64,000 bases of DNA, from NCBI RefSeq assembly GCF_021395205.1, contig NZ_JAJVCS010000005.1:124001-188000 (forward strand), in the 5' to 3' direction. This DNA is from Polynucleobacter sp. IMCC 30228. Its GTDB lineage: Bacteria; Pseudomonadota; Gammaproteobacteria; Burkholderiales; Burkholderiaceae. Positions 61,717-64,000 of the stretch are shown here, one piece after another (position 1 is the first letter of the stretch; every line of letters begins with the position of its first letter). The notes beneath the pieces are model-generated. The model made no database searches and had not been told where the DNA came from. It saw only the letters and a list, made by a program, of their open reading frames with translations. The position numbers were made by a program, and so were the translations under genes.

Positions 61717-62256
61717 TTATTTAATGATTTTAAGGATAGATTTAAATTCAGGTCGATTACTGGTTTGCAACCATTCGAAAATGAGCATTTCGCTTGTCAC
61801 CAGATTGGCACCCGCTTTTTCCATGCGTTCAATTGCAGTCTCCTTATCGAGCGTCTGGCGCGAGCCAAGGGCATCGACCACGATCGTTACTTGATACTGA
61901 CTTGCAATTAAACCAAATACGGTTTGCAGTACACAAACATGAGTTTCGCAACCCACTAAAATTATTTGTTGACGCGCGGGTTTAAATTTATCTAGTTCAA
62001 TTAATAAACCATCATGACAGGCATCAAAATAGGTTTTGCTGATGGTGGTTTGGCAGAGCGCTTTAATCTCCAGTAAGTTATCACCGAGACTCGCAGGATT
62101 TTGCTCTGTGCCAATAATAGGCACTTGTAGTATTTGGGCGGCTTGACCAAGCCGTAAACATTGTTGTAAGACCGACTCACCTCCAGCGATAGCCGGCATG
62201 AGACGTTTTTGTAGGTCAATCATGACGAGTACAGAGTTATTGGCAGTGATCAACAT
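61717..62256 (-). CDS. Isochorismatase-family hydrolase
   Basis: 179 residues. LVMIDLQKRLMPAI (Asp near 14), TISKTYFDA (Lys near 90) and VGCETHVCVLQT (Cys near 115) provide the Asp-Lys-Cys triad of cysteine hydrolases in the family. Members act on amides, N-carbamoyl groups or isochorismate; this short form resembles YcaC-like general types. First gene of the minus-strand fatty-acid-type operon, diverging from the HpaB-like gene. Its role in that operon is unclear. Confidence 0.87.
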   Translation of the reverse strand: MLITANNSVLVMIDLQKRLMPAIAGGESVLQQCLRLGQAAQILQVPIIGTEQNPASLGDNLLEIKALCQTTISKTYFDACHDGLLIELDKFKPARQQIILVGCETHVCVLQTVFGLIASQYQVTIVVDALGSRQTLDKETAIERMEKAGANLVTSEMLIFEWLQTSNRPEFKSILKIIK

Positions 62257-62330
62257 AAAGATCTTTCAGGTTCTAGAGCCAATTGTAGACTTTGTTTACA
62301 CTACTTGTATTACTCATTAAAGGTAGCGCT

Positions 62331-63923
62331 ATGTTGATGTCTGCAAATGAATACCGCGATTCTCTGCGGTCTTATAAACCCACGGTATATTTGAATGGCC
62401 GCTTGGTTACCTCGGTAGCGGATGAGCCCGGTTTTGCCCCAGGGATTAATGCCATTGGTGTGACCTATGACTATGCCTTGCGTGAGGAATTTAAGCCATT
62501 AATGTTGGCAACTGAGCAGAGCAGCGGCAAAACAGTCAATCGACTTTTGCATATTAATCAGAGTGCTGGTGATTTACTGAATAAATTAGAAGCAGTGCGT
62601 TTGCTTTGTCAAGAAACGGGATGCGCACAACGCTATTTAAGCCATGATGCCTTAAATGCAATTTATCAAGTGTCAGCGCAAATTGATGATGCCAAAGGCA
62701 CCACTGAAAATAGCGCAAAGTTCTTAGCCTATTTGCATGAGGTACAAGAGCGCGATTTAACTTTGGGAATTGCCATGACTGATGCTAAAGGCGATCGCAG
62801 TAAACGCCCGCATCAACAAGCTAATCTCGATAGTTATGTGCATATTGTTGAGCGCAACGCTAAAGGAATTGTCATTTCGGGAACTAAAGCGATTGTGACT
62901 GGCGCGCCTTATGTGCACGAGTTATTGGTGATGCCGGGCCGCAATATGCTGGCTGCTGATGCGGCCTTTGCAGTTTGCTGTGCTGTACCAATCGACGCTC
63001 CAGGCATCACGATGGTTGCGCGGCCTGCAGGCAGGCCTGGCGAGAAGGCAGCACTCTTTTCGAATCGCTATGGTCAATCTACTGCGGTCGTTATGTTTGA
63101 CAAGGTATTTGTGCCTTGGGAAAAAGTTTTTTATGCTGATGAATGGGAGTATTCGGGAGCACTGACGCACTCTTATGCTACGCATCATCGCCATAGTTGT
63201 ATTGGCGCACGCGCTGGTTTTGGTGACCTTTTAATTGGTGCTGGCGCCTTAATGTGCGAAGCCAATGGTTTTAATCCCGAAGACGAAGGTCATTTACGCG
63301 ACCAAATGGTTGATCTAATCAAAATAACCGAAGGATTTTATGCTTGTGGTGTAGCTGCCTCGGTATACGCGACGCGTGATCCGTTTTCAAAAAGCTTTAT
63401 GCCCGATGCGGTTTACTCCAATATTGGCAAGCTTTTATTAGCCACCCAAATTTACGATATGCAACGCATTGCACATGATGTCTCTGGCGGTTTAATTGTT
63501 GCATTACCTGGGCCTGATGAAGATCATAACCCGGCGACTGCGGCAAACTTGGCCGATGTCTTGCGCGCAAACCCAGCTATTCCTTATGACAAACGCATTG
63601 AAACCGCACGCTTTATTGAAGACTTAACTGCGTCGTATCAAGGTGGTTGGTATTCGGTAATTAGTTTGCATGGTGGCGGGTCACCAGAAGCAATGAAACG
63701 GGAAATTTATCGTAACTATCCGCTTGGCGATAAAGTAGCCTTGGTAGAACGTCTACTGAACCGCGGTGTGCTTGCTCATGAGAGCAACCCTTCTGAACTT
63801 CAAGCAGAGCGACCGATTACCCAAAACACCCAAGCAGGCAAATGTTGTGATCAAGGCTGTACCGTGCCAGGCACAGCCATCATGGTTGACTTACCGCAGA
63901 CCTTAAAAAATTCAGTGGAGTAA
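62331..63923 (+). CDS. HpaB/AbfD-family FAD enzyme lacking the AbfD iron-sulfur ligands
   Basis: 530 residues from ATG 62331; a TTG 13 codons earlier would add a needless hydrophobic start. EYRDSLRSYKPTVYLNG opening, AMTDAKGDRS near 155, ISGTKAIVTGAPYVHE near 185 and SLHGGGSPEAMKREI near 450 mark the 4-hydroxyphenylacetate 3-hydroxylase / 4-hydroxybutyryl-CoA dehydratase family. By alignment from memory with AbfD, the ligands C103 and C299 are Tyr (CAQRY) and Ala (HHRHSCIGA), so a dehydratase 4Fe-4S cluster is unlikely. More likely a two-component FADH2 monooxygenase of an aromatic or other compound. Confidence 0.85.
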   Translation: MLMSANEYRDSLRSYKPTVYLNGRLVTSVADEPGFAPGINAIGVTYDYALREEFKPLMLATEQSSGKTVNRLLHINQSAGDLLNKLEAVRLLCQETGCAQRYLSHDALNAIYQVSAQIDDAKGTTENSAKFLAYLHEVQERDLTLGIAMTDAKGDRSKRPHQQANLDSYVHIVERNAKGIVISGTKAIVTGAPYVHELLVMPGRNMLAADAAFAVCCAVPIDAPGITMVARPAGRPGEKAALFSNRYGQSTAVVMFDKVFVPWEKVFYADEWEYSGALTHSYATHHRHSCIGARAGFGDLLIGAGALMCEANGFNPEDEGHLRDQMVDLIKITEGFYACGVAASVYATRDPFSKSFMPDAVYSNIGKLLLATQIYDMQRIAHDVSGGLIVALPGPDEDHNPATAANLADVLRANPAIPYDKRIETARFIEDLTASYQGGWYSVISLHGGGSPEAMKREIYRNYPLGDKVALVERLLNRGVLAHESNPSELQAERPITQNTQAGKCCDQGCTVPGTAIMVDLPQTLKNSVE

Positions 63924-64000
63924 GGGGTTTTCGGCATGAATTGCTGCCTGATAGGCGGCATCAGCAAACATGGTTGGGCGTTCAAGAAAATCCAAGATCC
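63912..64000 (-). CDS. C-terminal end of a gene cut by the right edge
   Basis: Reading left from the edge, 29 codons are open and end in TGA at 63912–63914: ILDFLERPTMFADAAYQ then AAIHAENPLLH. Composition looks like coding sequence, and the end overlaps the HpaB-like gene by 12 bases, as other convergent pairs do here. The protein cannot be named from so short a piece. Confidence 0.45.
   Translation of the reverse strand, partial: ILDFLERPTMFADAAYQAAIHAENPLLH

Noticed and set aside
1..64000. tRNA or rRNA genes, insertion sequences, prophage genes, CRISPR arrays
   Set aside because: No cloverleaf, transposase, integrase or regularly spaced repeat was seen by eye on either strand; the holin-type protein at 58235 is a common chromosomal family.

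Overview
The window most resembles a chromosome segment of a small-genome betaproteobacterium of the Burkholderiaceae, Polynucleobacter-like. This rests on gene content: the cysI–DUF934–cobA operon, a Bug/TctC-type solute-binding protein, a pcaD-like lactonase, a FadD ligase and a compact layout. There is no rRNA or tRNA in the window to confirm it. Gene density is very high, many neighbours overlap by 1–4 bases, no gap exceeds 300 bases, and I see no insertion sequence, prophage or CRISPR array.

About two thirds (1–42,594) is a surface-glycan island. Its parts are: (1) an A+T-rich left block (1–6,259) with orphan polytopic membrane proteins (one DUF2142-like), a GT2 transferase and a stand-alone UbiA-family prenyltransferase; (2) an ABC flippase-like transporter diverging from three cytosolic glycosyltransferases (6,283–11,223); (3) a second A+T-rich block (11,294–17,418) with a DUF6311-like membrane protein, two tandem TbpB-like lipoproteins and two abutting GtrB-like polyprenyl-phosphate glycosyltransferases; (4) a probable polyprenyl-phosphate arabinofuranose module (17,674–23,055) with a HAD–UbiA fusion, DprE1, a GMC oxidoreductase, a twin-arginine-signal protein and DprE2; (5) an acyltransferase and a UDP-QuiNAc-type initiation set (reductase, PglC-like transferase, WbpM-like dehydratase; 23,068–27,866); (6) a SxtJ / DUF5989 / carbamoyltransferase / SGNH module followed by a membrane protein and an OafA–SGNH acyltransferase (27,890–34,881); (7) an ABC-transporter O-antigen set on the minus strand (34,909–41,835): dual GT4, Wzm, Wzt with a carbohydrate-binding tail, WbdD-like methyltransferase and an MNN1-like transferase. 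A plausible reading is QuiNAc-initiated glycan synthesis, decoration with arabinofuranose, carbamoyl and acyl groups, and export by two ABC systems.

The right third (42,554–64,000) is metabolic: a ChaA cation antiporter; siroheme and sulfite reduction (cbiX, cobA, DUF934, cysI) without adjacent cysH/cysDN; a serine hydrolase; an amidohydrolase with its Bug-type binding protein; pcaD; fadD; a TonB receptor followed by a sorbosone-dehydrogenase-like lipoprotein and a di-heme cytochrome c; then an isochorismatase-like hydrolase, acyl-CoA dehydrogenase, SDR and APH-type kinase set resembling the lva (4-hydroxyacyl-CoA) pathway, beside an HpaB/AbfD-family flavoprotein.

The most interesting material is the arabinofuranose module: the kinase-like economy of a phosphatase–prenyltransferase fusion, the unusual GMC plus Tat-signal pair inside it, and a DprE1 with Ala at the position of the benzothiazinone-target Cys. 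The tandem lipoproteins beside the GtrB-like pair and the lva-like module come next.
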